This document shows, in pieces, positions 1 to 8,681 of a stretch of DNA of 64,000 nucleotides. A program made the translations under genes and the position numbers. Below the pieces are notes generated by a model. It ran no database searches. It was not told where the DNA came from and worked only from the letters and a program-made list of their open reading frames with translations. This DNA is from Nonlabens xiamenensis (GTDB lineage: Bacteria; Bacteroidota; Bacteroidia; Flavobacteriales; Flavobacteriaceae): positions 248,001 to 312,000 of the forward strand of contig NZ_RMVE01000001.1 in the NCBI RefSeq assembly GCF_003865345.1. Reading direction: 5' to 3'. The stretch's first letter is position 1, and every line of letters begins with the position of its first letter.

Positions 1-66
1 AACCGATACAGACTCCACCTCACCGCTGAAAATGGTCATTTCTGGAGTAACGATTTCTAAAATCAT
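1..66 (-). CDS. atpC: F1F0 ATP synthase epsilon subunit, N-terminus only
   Basis: The first 22 codons of a minus-strand gene are visible before the window edge. They read as the start of the epsilon subunit (M-I-L-E-I-V-T-P-E onward, then T-I-F-S-G-E-V-E-S-V), the beta-sandwich domain that sits on the central stalk of the rotor and moderates ATP hydrolysis. It lies 72 bp downstream of atpD, so the two form the short atpDC pair that Bacteroidota commonly keep apart from the other atp genes. The start is the ATG complement at 64-66. The identification rests on the N-terminus plus the context. Confidence 0.85.
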   Translation of the reverse strand, partial: MILEIVTPEMTIFSGEVESVSV

Positions 67-138
67 AAATATGTTTTTAATGAATCTGCTTTAATCAAGA
101 GCGCTTGGCCCCTTCATTCAGTTGGTATTGATGACGGA

Positions 139-1662
<1,524 letters not shown>

Positions 1663-1708
1663 TTAAAGCTTAAAAAGATACAGCTTTTGAGGGCTGTTTT
1701 TCGTGGCG

Positions 1709-1716
1709 CAAAGATA
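1709..1716 (-). promoter_or_regulatory. Bacteroidota -7 promoter box for atpD
   Basis: On the minus strand this reads TATCTTTG, a full match to the flavobacterial -7 consensus TAnnTTTG, 58 bp upstream of the atpD ATG. No clear TTG is seen at the -33 spacing. The leader would be about 50 nt. Confidence 0.6.
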
Positions 1717-1832
1717 CTGCATTCCTGTTTATAAAAACAGCGTGTTTTTTAATTTTTTTGGGAGATATAAATCCACCTGGATGAGTAAGACTTATAAAGT
1801 TTCATACCGTACTTTATCATAAAGGATAATCT

Positions 1833-1848
1833 CGCTTTCGCGAAAGCG
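1833..1848. repeat. 16-bp palindrome CGCTTTCGCGAAAGCG, copy 1
   Basis: Perfect 16-bp inverted repeat in the 240-bp gap between atpD and the hypothetical gene at 1891-2289 (42 bp beyond that gene's stop codon). It is the first of 11 copies in the window. No T-tract follows on either strand, so it does not look like a terminator. Confidence 0.95.
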
Positions 1849-1890
1849 GACACCCCCTGCAGCTGGTCTTAAGAAAATGAAAATTTACAG

Positions 1891-2289
1891 CTAATCAATC
1901 AGCACACCTTCCTGCTCCATGACGGGTAGCGTGGTGGTCTTGTTCTCGGAAATAGAGTAAGCGCTGGCTATATAAACTTTATCAAATAGCTGTTGCCCCA
2001 CAAAATAGGTGAGTATGAATTCGTTTTCAAAGGCAAAGACTTCTTCCATGATCAATTCGACTTTGATGGCCGATTTTGCCGCTACTACCTTAAACGCATG
2101 TCTGAAGGTGGATGTTTTACGTCCATCTTTATGTTTGCCCCTACTCATGATCATGACTGATTCCAACGGCTCAGTGGTATTATTGATTAAATATACCACC
2201 CAATCGTGCGAGCTAAAATCATCGTTCCATTCCCTGACCACAGCGATATGGACATTTTTTACCTCTGGAATGTGAATATCCTTTTTCAT
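1891..2289 (-). CDS. Conserved hypothetical protein, 132 aa
   Basis: I do not recognise a named domain. The protein is soluble by inspection, with no signal peptide or membrane segment, and has alternating hydrophobic strands (VHIAVVREW, WVVYLINNTT, IKVELIMEEV, EFILTYFVGQQ) that suggest a beta-sandwich. It sits 69 bp downstream of pheS on the same strand and may be cotranscribed with it. Similar small proteins beside pheS in flavobacteria are, as far as I recall, sometimes labelled pheS-related through naming carry-over; nothing in this sequence resembles a synthetase. The ATG at 2287-2289 is the only good start. Confidence 0.8.
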   Translation of the reverse strand: MKKDIHIPEVKNVHIAVVREWNDDFSSHDWVVYLINNTTEPLESVMIMSRGKHKDGRKTSTFRHAFKVVAAKSAIKVELIMEEVFAFENEFILTYFVGQQLFDKVYIASAYSISENKTTTLPVMEQEGVLID

Positions 2290-2358
2290 GAATTTAATTA
2301 CACAGCAATTTGTATTAACACAATACAGCCAATCATTTAAAGCTACTGGAAAGCCCTG

Positions 2359-3378
2359 TTAAATGGCACTAGAGAACTGTTTGAGGAATCGAACGTCATT
2401 CTCAAAGAACATGCGTATATCTCCGATTTGATACAGCAACATAGCAATGCGTTCCACTCCCATTCCAAAGGCAAATCCACTATACTCTTCTGGGTCAATT
2501 CCACAATTGGTAAGAACAGCCGGATCTACCATACCACAACCTCCAATTTCTAACCATCCGGTACCTTTGGTGATGCGATAATCGGTTTCAGTTTCCAGAC
2601 CCCAAAAGATATCAATTTCGGCACTGGGCTCGGTAAATGGAAAATACGAAGGCCTTAACCTGATCTTTGACTTTCCAAACATTTCTTGGGTAAAGTAAAG
2701 TAAGGTTTGTTTCATATCAGCAAAACTAACTTCCTTGTCAATATAAAGTCCTTCTACCTGATGGAAGATACAATGCGCTCTGGCACTGATCGCTTCGTTC
2801 CTGAAAACTCTACCTGGTGAAATGGTCCTGATGGGAGGTTGGTGATCTTCCATATACCTTACCTGTACACTAGAAGTGTGGGTGCGCAACAAAACGTCAG
2901 GGTTGGTTTGGATAAAAAAAGTATCCTGCATATCTCTAGCCGGATGGTGTTCAGGAAGATTGAGCGCGGTAAAATTGTGCCAGTCGTCCTCGATTTCTGG
3001 ACCCTCGCTTACATTAAAACCTATTCTTGAAAATACATCAATGATCTGGTTTTTTACAACCGATATAGGGTGCCTGCCTCCGATATTCATTGGTGTACCT
3101 GTACGGGTAAGATCACCGTGGATACCTGCCTCTTCTTGTTGAGACTCTAATCGGGACTTAAGATCTTCAACCTTTTCGGTGGCTTTTTGTTTGAGTTCAT
3201 TGATCGCCTGACCAAACGCCTTCTTCTGGTCATTGGGCACTTCCTTAAATTGAGCAAAGAGTTGTTTAAGCAATCCCTTACTCCCTAAATATTCAATTCT
3301 GAAAGCCTCTATTTGTTCCTGTGAGTCTGCCTGAAAAGCAACCACCTTATCAATATGTTCTTTAACCTTATCCAGCAT
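2359..3378 (-). CDS. pheS: Phenylalanyl-tRNA synthetase alpha subunit
   Basis: The 339-residue protein is the catalytic alpha chain of the alpha2-beta2 enzyme that charges tRNA-Phe. Residues 1-85 form the charged N-terminal coiled coil that grips the tRNA. The class II core follows, with motif 2 (GRVFRNE at 189-195, then F-H-Q-V-E-G at 205-210), and motif 3 (GFAFGMGVERIAML, 301-314) near the C-terminus, which binds ATP. Length and motif order are typical. The beta-subunit gene pheT is not adjacent, which is usual in this phylum. A TAAATTTG box lies 20-27 bp upstream of the ATG. Confidence 0.97.
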   Translation of the reverse strand: MLDKVKEHIDKVVAFQADSQEQIEAFRIEYLGSKGLLKQLFAQFKEVPNDQKKAFGQAINELKQKATEKVEDLKSRLESQQEEAGIHGDLTRTGTPMNIGGRHPISVVKNQIIDVFSRIGFNVSEGPEIEDDWHNFTALNLPEHHPARDMQDTFFIQTNPDVLLRTHTSSVQVRYMEDHQPPIRTISPGRVFRNEAISARAHCIFHQVEGLYIDKEVSFADMKQTLLYFTQEMFGKSKIRLRPSYFPFTEPSAEIDIFWGLETETDYRITKGTGWLEIGGCGMVDPAVLTNCGIDPEEYSGFAFGMGVERIAMLLYQIGDIRMFFENDVRFLKQFSSAI

Positions 3379-3397
3379 GATCCTGATTCTAAGTCGG

Positions 3398-3405
3398 CAA
3401 ATTTA
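3398..3405 (-). promoter_or_regulatory. -7 promoter box for pheS
   Basis: The minus strand reads TAAATTTG (TAnnTTTG consensus), 19 bp before the pheS ATG. The intergenic gap to the upstream same-strand gene is 50 bp, so pheS may also receive read-through. No -33 TTG at standard spacing is seen. Confidence 0.5.
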
Positions 3406-3428
3406 GTCAATTCCACCTGCTTTTGCAG

Positions 3429-4112
3429 TTAAAGGGCTTTCTTCTTTTCAATATCCAAATAGATGTATTGCATAAGAAAAAATACAGCCACCGCACCGAA
3501 GCAATGCCACAACCAATGGGTTCCCATATTTAGGAATGCCAGGTCGTACTTTTTATCCAGGGTCCTAAAGCCTACCGCCGTAAGGAAAGAAGCCACCGCA
3601 AAAGCAATGAACCGCATATTTTTCCAATTGTTTTTATAGGCATAAAATACAATCGGAAAGAGTACAGCTACTGCAGTTCCTATATAGCCAATAGATATGC
3701 GATATCCTTCTGGAAGTGAAACTACCCTCGGGATTACATTGAGGGCAAAGATACTAGCAATCACTAATAACTTACCCCAGAGACTTACAGGTAGCCTTAA
3801 AGCAAAATAAACCGCACAAGCTGCAAGTAAGAGAACAATGGGCACCCAATCTAACAACAGCCAAAACTCATGGCTACGGGTGGCATGATAAACAGTGCCT
3901 CCAATAAATCCGAAAAAGAATATGGGCATACAAGCTCTTAAAAACCAGTGCTTATGATTTGAACGATAAATCAGCCAACTGAAATAAAAGATGCACCCGA
4001 GAAAAACAAAATTGCTGGCTGTATTAAATGGCTCCACCGGAAAACGCCCCATTATCGTTTCCTTATAGATCGGCCCTGAATCACCAACTTCCTGAATGAA
4101 TTTTAACAGCAT
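3429..4112 (-). CDS. CREST-family (alkaline ceramidase-like) membrane hydrolase
   Basis: A 227-residue protein with about seven hydrophobic segments. The metal-site pattern of the CREST superfamily (alkaline ceramidases, PAQR receptors, Per1) can be picked out: the EPFNTASN motif near residue 27, H76 in the T-V-Y-H-A-T-R-S loop, D88 in L-L-D-W-V-P, and H199 and H203 in G-T-H-W-L-W-H in the last helix. These three histidines and the aspartate would bind zinc in the membrane. The serine found three residues before the first histidine in eukaryotic ceramidases is G72 here. Substrate is unknown; Bacteroidota do make sphingolipids, so amide hydrolysis of such lipids is a reasonable but unproven idea. 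Confidence 0.7.
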   Translation of the reverse strand: MLLKFIQEVGDSGPIYKETIMGRFPVEPFNTASNFVFLGCIFYFSWLIYRSNHKHWFLRACMPIFFFGFIGGTVYHATRSHEFWLLLDWVPIVLLLAACAVYFALRLPVSLWGKLLVIASIFALNVIPRVVSLPEGYRISIGYIGTAVAVLFPIVFYAYKNNWKNMRFIAFAVASFLTAVGFRTLDKKYDLAFLNMGTHWLWHCFGAVAVFFLMQYIYLDIEKKKAL

Positions 4113-4276
4113 TACTGCGTAGGATTAATCTGCTAAAATAAAGAATGCCTCACACATCAACCTACGAATCTTTAAAACAGTATTTTTTTTAACCAAAGGC
4201 ATTCATTTACAGTTATTGAAATTCAGGCCCTTGGGCTTCCAGATTCATTTTCTTAATAACTACTTATAGGAAGGAC

Positions 4277-4306
4277 TTGATCGTTTTGAATAAATTTATA
4301 TGTTTG
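4277..4306 (+). promoter_or_regulatory. Promoter (TTG-N19-TATGTTTG) for the SPOR-protein gene
   Basis: TTG at 4277-4279 is separated by 19 bp from TATGTTTG at 4299-4306, matching the flavobacterial -33/-7 pattern. The -7 box overlaps an in-frame ATG at 4300. The start site should therefore fall near 4311-4314, right at the second ATG (4312), which implies a leaderless mRNA and decides the start codon. Confidence 0.6.
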
Positions 4307-4311
4307 TCATC

Positions 4312-5283
4312 ATGCAAGTTGGATCCTACATCTCCGAACTTTTATACCGACACGAATGTGTGGTTATTCCTGGTTATGGTGCGCTATTGTCCCGCAGGGT
4401 TCCTGCCCAGCATTTTGCCAGTAGCCATACCATTTACCCCCCAAAAAAAGGTTTAGGTTTTAACGCACAAATTACCCAAAACGATGGACTATTGGCCAAT
4501 CATATAGCCTCCGTTAAGAATATTGGGTTTGATCAAGCGGTACAAGAGATTCGAGATTACGTAAGATTTTTGGATCAGGAAATTGAAGAGCATGGTTCAG
4601 TCACTATTCACAAAGTGGGTCGCTTCACGCGAAATAATGAGCAGGCACTTCAATTTACACCCATGTATCTGGTCAACTATCTTCCTGAAGCCTTTGGACT
4701 AAGCCTTCACGAGACTTATGCTATTGACAGATTGCCTTCCTCCCAAACACAAACTGCAACAGCCATAGAAAATGACGTCCTTGAGCAGCAAGCGGACAGC
4801 CCGGTAGTTACGTTAGAAACTCCTGCCACCCGATCTTCCGCCTGGATTAGAGTAGCCGCTGTTGGTGCTGTATTATTAGGAATAGGTTATTTAGGCGTGA
4901 ACAGCTATCAAAAACAGCAACTAGACCAACAAGTTGCCGTAGAAAAAATGGCCCAAGAGCAATTACAATCAAGGATTCAAGAGTCGAGTTTCTTGATCAA
5001 TACACCTCTCCCCAGTGTTGAAATTGAGGTATCACCATTGATTAAAAATTACCACATTGTGGCTGGTGCTTTCCGTGATCCCGCCAATGCTGATAAAAGG
5101 GTTCGTCAATTGCAGCGACAAGGCTATGACGCCAGGCGTATAGGTGTGAACCGATACGGATTGCACAACGTTGCTTTTTCTAGTTTTGTAGAACGCCATG
5201 ATGCCATCAACGAATTGAATAAACTGCGCCAGCTTGGTTTTTCCCAGGCATGGTTGTTTACCGGTCAATTACCGCAAAAATAG
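4312..5283 (+). CDS. HU-CCDC81 and SPOR domain envelope protein
   Basis: The 323-residue protein has an N-terminal HU-fold region (about residues 1-130, two HU-CCDC81-type domains, beginning Q-V-G-S-Y-I-S-E-L-L-Y) that is cytoplasmic, a single membrane helix near residues 178-196 (VAAVGAVLLGIGYLGV), a short coiled segment, and a C-terminal SPOR domain (about 245-320, starting N-Y-H-I-V-A-G-A-F) that binds denuded peptidoglycan. This links a DNA-binding-like cytoplasmic domain to the septal cell wall, so a role at division sites is inferred. I place the start at 4312, not 4300, because the upstream ATG lies inside the -7 box. The GNAT gene follows 10 bp later. Confidence 0.85.
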   Translation: MQVGSYISELLYRHECVVIPGYGALLSRRVPAQHFASSHTIYPPKKGLGFNAQITQNDGLLANHIASVKNIGFDQAVQEIRDYVRFLDQEIEEHGSVTIHKVGRFTRNNEQALQFTPMYLVNYLPEAFGLSLHETYAIDRLPSSQTQTATAIENDVLEQQADSPVVTLETPATRSSAWIRVAAVGAVLLGIGYLGVNSYQKQQLDQQVAVEKMAQEQLQSRIQESSFLINTPLPSVEIEVSPLIKNYHIVAGAFRDPANADKRVRQLQRQGYDARRIGVNRYGLHNVAFSSFVERHDAINELNKLRQLGFSQAWLFTGQLPQK

Positions 5284-5293
5284 ATCCCATTCG

Positions 5294-5875
5294 ATGCCTG
5301 CATCCCAGTCCCAGCTCCTTTTTGGAGCCCAAACCACGCGTACAAAATTTAGGCGACTTGAACCAGAAGATTTTGAGGTTTGGAAAGCGCTATTTGAGCT
5401 TCCAGATACCAGGAAATTCCTGGGCATGTCTTCTGGACTGACCAGCCAGCAGCAATGCGAAAAATGGTTTGAGATTTCATTTAATCGGTATAAGGAAGGC
5501 TTAAGCGGAATGAACGTCATGATAGACAAGGCCACTGGGAAATTTGTAGGGCAGTGCGGACTATTGATACAAACTGTTAATGGACAACCAAGACTGGAAG
5601 TCGGCTATTCTATTCATCCGGATTTTCATAGAAAAGGTTACGCCAAAGAGGCTGCTGTTTTCTTACGTGATTTGGCTTTTGAAAAATCCTATGACAAAGC
5701 ATTTGGCAACAGTTTGGTCTCAGTGATTCATCACCAGAATCAAGGCTCCATCAATGTTGCCTTGCACAACGGAATGACAAGAGAAGCTGCTTATGAAGAC
5801 GATAAGAACCCGGAATGTTTTGTGGTTTACTCCATCAGCAGGATAACCTGGGAGGAATTGAAAGCCAAAAGATAA
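5294..5875 (+). CDS. GNAT-family N-acetyltransferase (RimJ/RimL type)
   Basis: The 193-residue protein starts with T-R-T-K-F-R-R-L-E-P-E-D, the usual first strand of RimJ/RimL-like acetyltransferases, and carries the acetyl-CoA loop around Y-S-I-H-P-D-F-H-R-K-G-Y-A-K-E-A (about residues 112-127). A following N-x-G-S segment (NQGSINVALHNGM) is the second part of the family signature. The substrate could be a ribosomal protein N-terminus or a small amine and cannot be read from sequence. The start is the ATG 10 bp after the preceding stop; an in-frame ATG at 5234 would overlap the SPOR gene by 50 bp and add an unrelated basic peptide. Confidence 0.85.
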   Translation: MPASQSQLLFGAQTTRTKFRRLEPEDFEVWKALFELPDTRKFLGMSSGLTSQQQCEKWFEISFNRYKEGLSGMNVMIDKATGKFVGQCGLLIQTVNGQPRLEVGYSIHPDFHRKGYAKEAAVFLRDLAFEKSYDKAFGNSLVSVIHHQNQGSINVALHNGMTREAAYEDDKNPECFVVYSISRITWEELKAKR

Positions 5876-5944
5876 GGTCTTAGGACCAAATTAATAACAA
5901 CAGCTACAGAATTGCCTATTTTTACAATTCAAAATCAATCTATC

Positions 5945-7024
5945 ATGGGGCTACTCATATTTTATGCACTTATTTCCATCATATTTTCTTTCTTATGCTC
6001 CATTCTTGAGGCGGTTTTACTAAGTATCAACCCCACTTTTATCAAGGTCAAAGAGCAGGAAGGTAAATCCTATATTCCCGCCTTGAAATCCTTAAAAGGA
6101 GATGTAGATAAACCTTTGATTGCCATACTGACGCTAAATACACTTGCGCATACTGTAGGAGCTATTTTAGTGGGTGTGCAGGCAGAAGCCTTGGTGGATG
6201 AGGGATACCAAGCCTATGTGTGGGGCATACCATTGGTCGGAGTTGTATCGGCTATTATGACGGTATTGATCCTCATTGTTTCTGAAATCATCCCTAAAAC
6301 TATTGGTGCTACTTATTGGCAGAATTTGGCTGGATTCTCAACAAGGGCATTGAAAGCAATGATATGGCCACTGAAATGGACTGGAATACTTTGGTTCCTA
6401 CAATTAACCACCAAGACCATCGGAAAGAGCGCACACATCAGCACCATGACCCGTGAGGAATTTGTTGCCATTACAGAAACCGCCGAAAAAGAAGGCGTTT
6501 TTGAACCTACTGAAGGTCAGTTTATCAAAAGCCTAATGAATTTTAATAAAATTAAGGTGAAAGATATCATGACGCCACGATCGGTTATGTTTATGGCTCC
6601 TCAATCAATGACCATTAAAGATTTCTTTAAAGAAAATCAAGACTTGAGATTTTCTAGGATTCCAGTGTTTGGTGCCAATCGCGACGACATCAAAGGTTAT
6701 GTACTAAAAGACCATATTCTAGCTGATATAATTCACGACAAGCCTGCTGAAACACTGGAAGATTTAAGACGTGAAATCACTATGGTGCCAACCAATCTTC
6801 CGATCCCACTACTCTTTGAACGTATGATCAGTAGCAAGGAACACATGGCACTAGTAGTAGACGATTATGGAAGCGTTCAAGGAGTGGCAACTATGGAAGA
6901 TGTAATTGAAACCATGTTAGGACTTGAAATCATGGATGAAAGCGATAACGTGGAGGACATGCAGTTATTGGCCAGGAAGAATTGGGAAAAACGCAGTACT
7001 TGGGCCAAAGAACAGGAGGGTTGA
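5945..7024 (+). CDS. CNNM transmembrane plus CBS-pair protein (hemolysin/CorC-like), short form
   Basis: The 359-residue protein begins with a CNNM (DUF21) membrane domain of three to four helices (about residues 1-180, including the S-E-I-I-P-K-T-I-G signature near 117-125) followed by a CBS pair (about 195-330, with I-M-T-P-R-S and D-D-Y-G-S-V-Q-G-V-A-T-M-E-D). Family members move Mg2+ or Co2+ or act in resistance to them. The chain ends soon after the CBS pair, so the C-terminal CorC_HlyC domain of the longer gldE/CorC-type relatives is missing. ATG 5945 is chosen over a TTG at 5912 because it puts the first helix at the N-terminus. Confidence 0.85.
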   Translation: MGLLIFYALISIIFSFLCSILEAVLLSINPTFIKVKEQEGKSYIPALKSLKGDVDKPLIAILTLNTLAHTVGAILVGVQAEALVDEGYQAYVWGIPLVGVVSAIMTVLILIVSEIIPKTIGATYWQNLAGFSTRALKAMIWPLKWTGILWFLQLTTKTIGKSAHISTMTREEFVAITETAEKEGVFEPTEGQFIKSLMNFNKIKVKDIMTPRSVMFMAPQSMTIKDFFKENQDLRFSRIPVFGANRDDIKGYVLKDHILADIIHDKPAETLEDLRREITMVPTNLPIPLLFERMISSKEHMALVVDDYGSVQGVATMEDVIETMLGLEIMDESDNVEDMQLLARKNWEKRSTWAKEQEG

Positions 7025-7029
7025 TCAAC

Positions 7030-7692
7030 TTAACTTCGGTAAAAATTGATGACCTCCTTCTGGTTTGAAACAGGTAAGATAACGCCATTGCGCAGCATAT
7101 AACTTTGATCCGCCGCATTTAGGATTTCTTCATAATAATGGTCACTGATCATGATTCCTTTATGTTGCTTTTGCTGTTGTAAAATGGCATGAACTCTTTC
7201 TATCTGCAAGGGAGAAAGCATAGAAAATGGCTCATCCAACAACAAAAAGGGTTTATCGAGATAGATCACCAGCAAAAATTCCAGAAACCTGCGTTCGCCT
7301 ACCGAAAGTTGACCTACCCTTGTAGAGTGAATCTTATGGATCAGGGGTTCGTACAGAACCTTATCTTGTTTTTCTACCGCTGGAAACCACATTTGCACCA
7401 CATCTGTAACTTTGGGAGAACGCATCAAAAAAGGATCTTGAGGGAGGTAGCCGACCAATTGGTGACGATTCCGATTCCGTAAGTGAATACGCTCACCGTC
7501 GTGATAGGCCTCTGCTTTCGCTTTAAGCGAACCAAATATCAACTTCATTAAAGTGGACTTGCCCGCACCATTTCTGCCTAACAAACCATGGATTTTACCT
7601 TGATGTAAAGTCAGCTTGAACTCGCCCAATATTTTGGTGGATTGAAACAAGCCTAGATGACAGGAATGTAAATGAATATCAAGCCTGGACAT
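7030..7692 (-). CDS. ABC transporter ATP-binding protein, compact
   Basis: The 220-residue ATPase has Walker A GRNGAGKST at 39-47, Q-loop Q85, a signature LSVGE at 129-133 (V in place of the common G, E in place of Q/G), Walker B F-L-L-L-D-E at 149-154 and H-loop H185. The D-loop region S-M-L-S-P follows. It is the last gene of a three-gene minus-strand operon; its ATG overlaps the end of the 100-residue membrane protein gene by 14 bp. It ends 5 bp before the convergent CNNM gene. With only a tiny membrane partner it may drive a minimal exporter or act on an envelope process; the substrate is unknown. An earlier in-frame TTG/ATG region would extend it deep into the neighbour and is rejected. 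Confidence 0.88.
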   Translation of the reverse strand: MSRLDIHLHSCHLGLFQSTKILGEFKLTLHQGKIHGLLGRNGAGKSTLMKLIFGSLKAKAEAYHDGERIHLRNRNRHQLVGYLPQDPFLMRSPKVTDVVQMWFPAVEKQDKVLYEPLIHKIHSTRVGQLSVGERRFLEFLLVIYLDKPFLLLDEPFSMLSPLQIERVHAILQQQKQHKGIMISDHYYEEILNAADQSYMLRNGVILPVSNQKEVINFYRS

Positions 7693-7981
7693 ATACGGAA
7701 TAGAGATTGTACAACACTGCAGCAACCAACGCCCAGGTAAGATGTAACAAAAATGCGCTTCCAACACGGGATCCGAGTCCTACAGAGAGATTTTGGAACA
7801 CGTATTCTTCCGGGCGGTGTAGCCATTTCTGGGCAAGTAGCCCCAGCAAAAAGCCACCCGTTAAAAAAACAATGATGGTATAATAAAAGGGTCGACCCAA
7901 GGCCAGCGTGCTCAAGCTCACACATAAATTATAAAACAAAACCCTCCAGGCATACCACATATGCAATTGGATATACTTCAT
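7679..7981 (-). CDS. Small membrane protein paired with ABC ATPase, 100 aa
   Basis: Hydrophobic segments lie near residues 13-30, 33-51 and 76-97, giving two or three membrane helices. There is no recognisable ABC permease domain, which normally needs five or six helices per chain. Its start overlaps the stop of the upstream secreted-protein gene by 4 bp (ATGA) and its 3' end overlaps the ATPase start by 14 bp, so the three are almost certainly translated as a coupled unit. I infer that it anchors the ATPase in the inner membrane. No family name is recognised. Confidence 0.8.
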   Translation of the reverse strand: MKYIQLHMWYAWRVLFYNLCVSLSTLALGRPFYYTIIVFLTGGFLLGLLAQKWLHRPEEYVFQNLSVGLGSRVGSAFLLHLTWALVAAVLYNLYSVYVQA

Positions 7982-8514
7982 TCCTGAATAGTCTCGAGAA
8001 TTTCCTTATAAGTCTTATCATTATTGGGATGGGTCTCGAGGTATTCAAAAACTTCAGAAATAACACGCCTTGAGGCCCCAAGCTCTTCAAAAATTTGTAC
8101 GTCCGCGCTCCAGTTGGCCAAATTACCTGTACGTTGAGCTAGCTCCTCAGACAATTGGTCTATTTTTTTAAGCTCCTGATAGCCTTGGGTATTTTTGAGT
8201 TTATTGATCTCTCCATAAAGATCTCCAAAAGTGAGTTTTTCCAACGTATTGTCCTTGGTCAGTTTCCGGAGCATGGAGGTAAGGCTTTCCAGCCTTCCAA
8301 AAAACTTAATATCAAAATCATCAATACCACAAGGCTTGAGTTTTTTTATCTCTCGTCTCAAGGCTTGTTCATCTTGTAAGCTCCCATCGAGCAAAAAATC
8401 AAGCTTTTGTTGTAGAACTGCCTCACAATCAGGATGGATGTTTTGTTGACCGCTCACCAACGATGTAGAAAACACACTGATGAATAAAAGCAAGAAAATT
8501 TTAAATGGTTTCAT
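7978..8514 (-). CDS. Secreted hypothetical protein, first gene of ABC operon
   Basis: The 178-residue protein has a clear signal peptide (K-P-F-K then a hydrophobic core to V-S-G-Q around residue 23), so it is exported. The mature part is helical and charged, with two cysteines (C29 and C57 region: P-D-C-E-A and K-P-C-G-I-D). I recognise no domain. It is the first gene of the operon with the small membrane protein and ABC ATPase, so a periplasmic role in the same process is inferred. The 167-bp stretch upstream holds no other gene. Confidence 0.8.
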   Translation of the reverse strand: MKPFKIFLLLFISVFSTSLVSGQQNIHPDCEAVLQQKLDFLLDGSLQDEQALRREIKKLKPCGIDDFDIKFFGRLESLTSMLRKLTKDNTLEKLTFGDLYGEINKLKNTQGYQELKKIDQLSEELAQRTGNLANWSADVQIFEELGASRRVISEVFEYLETHPNNDKTYKEILETIQE

Positions 8515-8681
8515 AAAGACAATAACGATTCAGTTACAAAGTTCGCATATTTCATGGCAAAGAAAATGCCAAAAGAATACAAGTCATGAAACAAATCAAA
8601 AGTCGATCAAATACACCGTAGTGATTAACGCCCGCCTTGAACAAAAAAGTACCTTCTCCTGCTATTGATCAGGACACCGAT

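Noticed and set aside
1833-1848. Palindrome copies as Rho-independent terminators
   Set aside because: No T-tract follows any copy, and seven lie inside genes.
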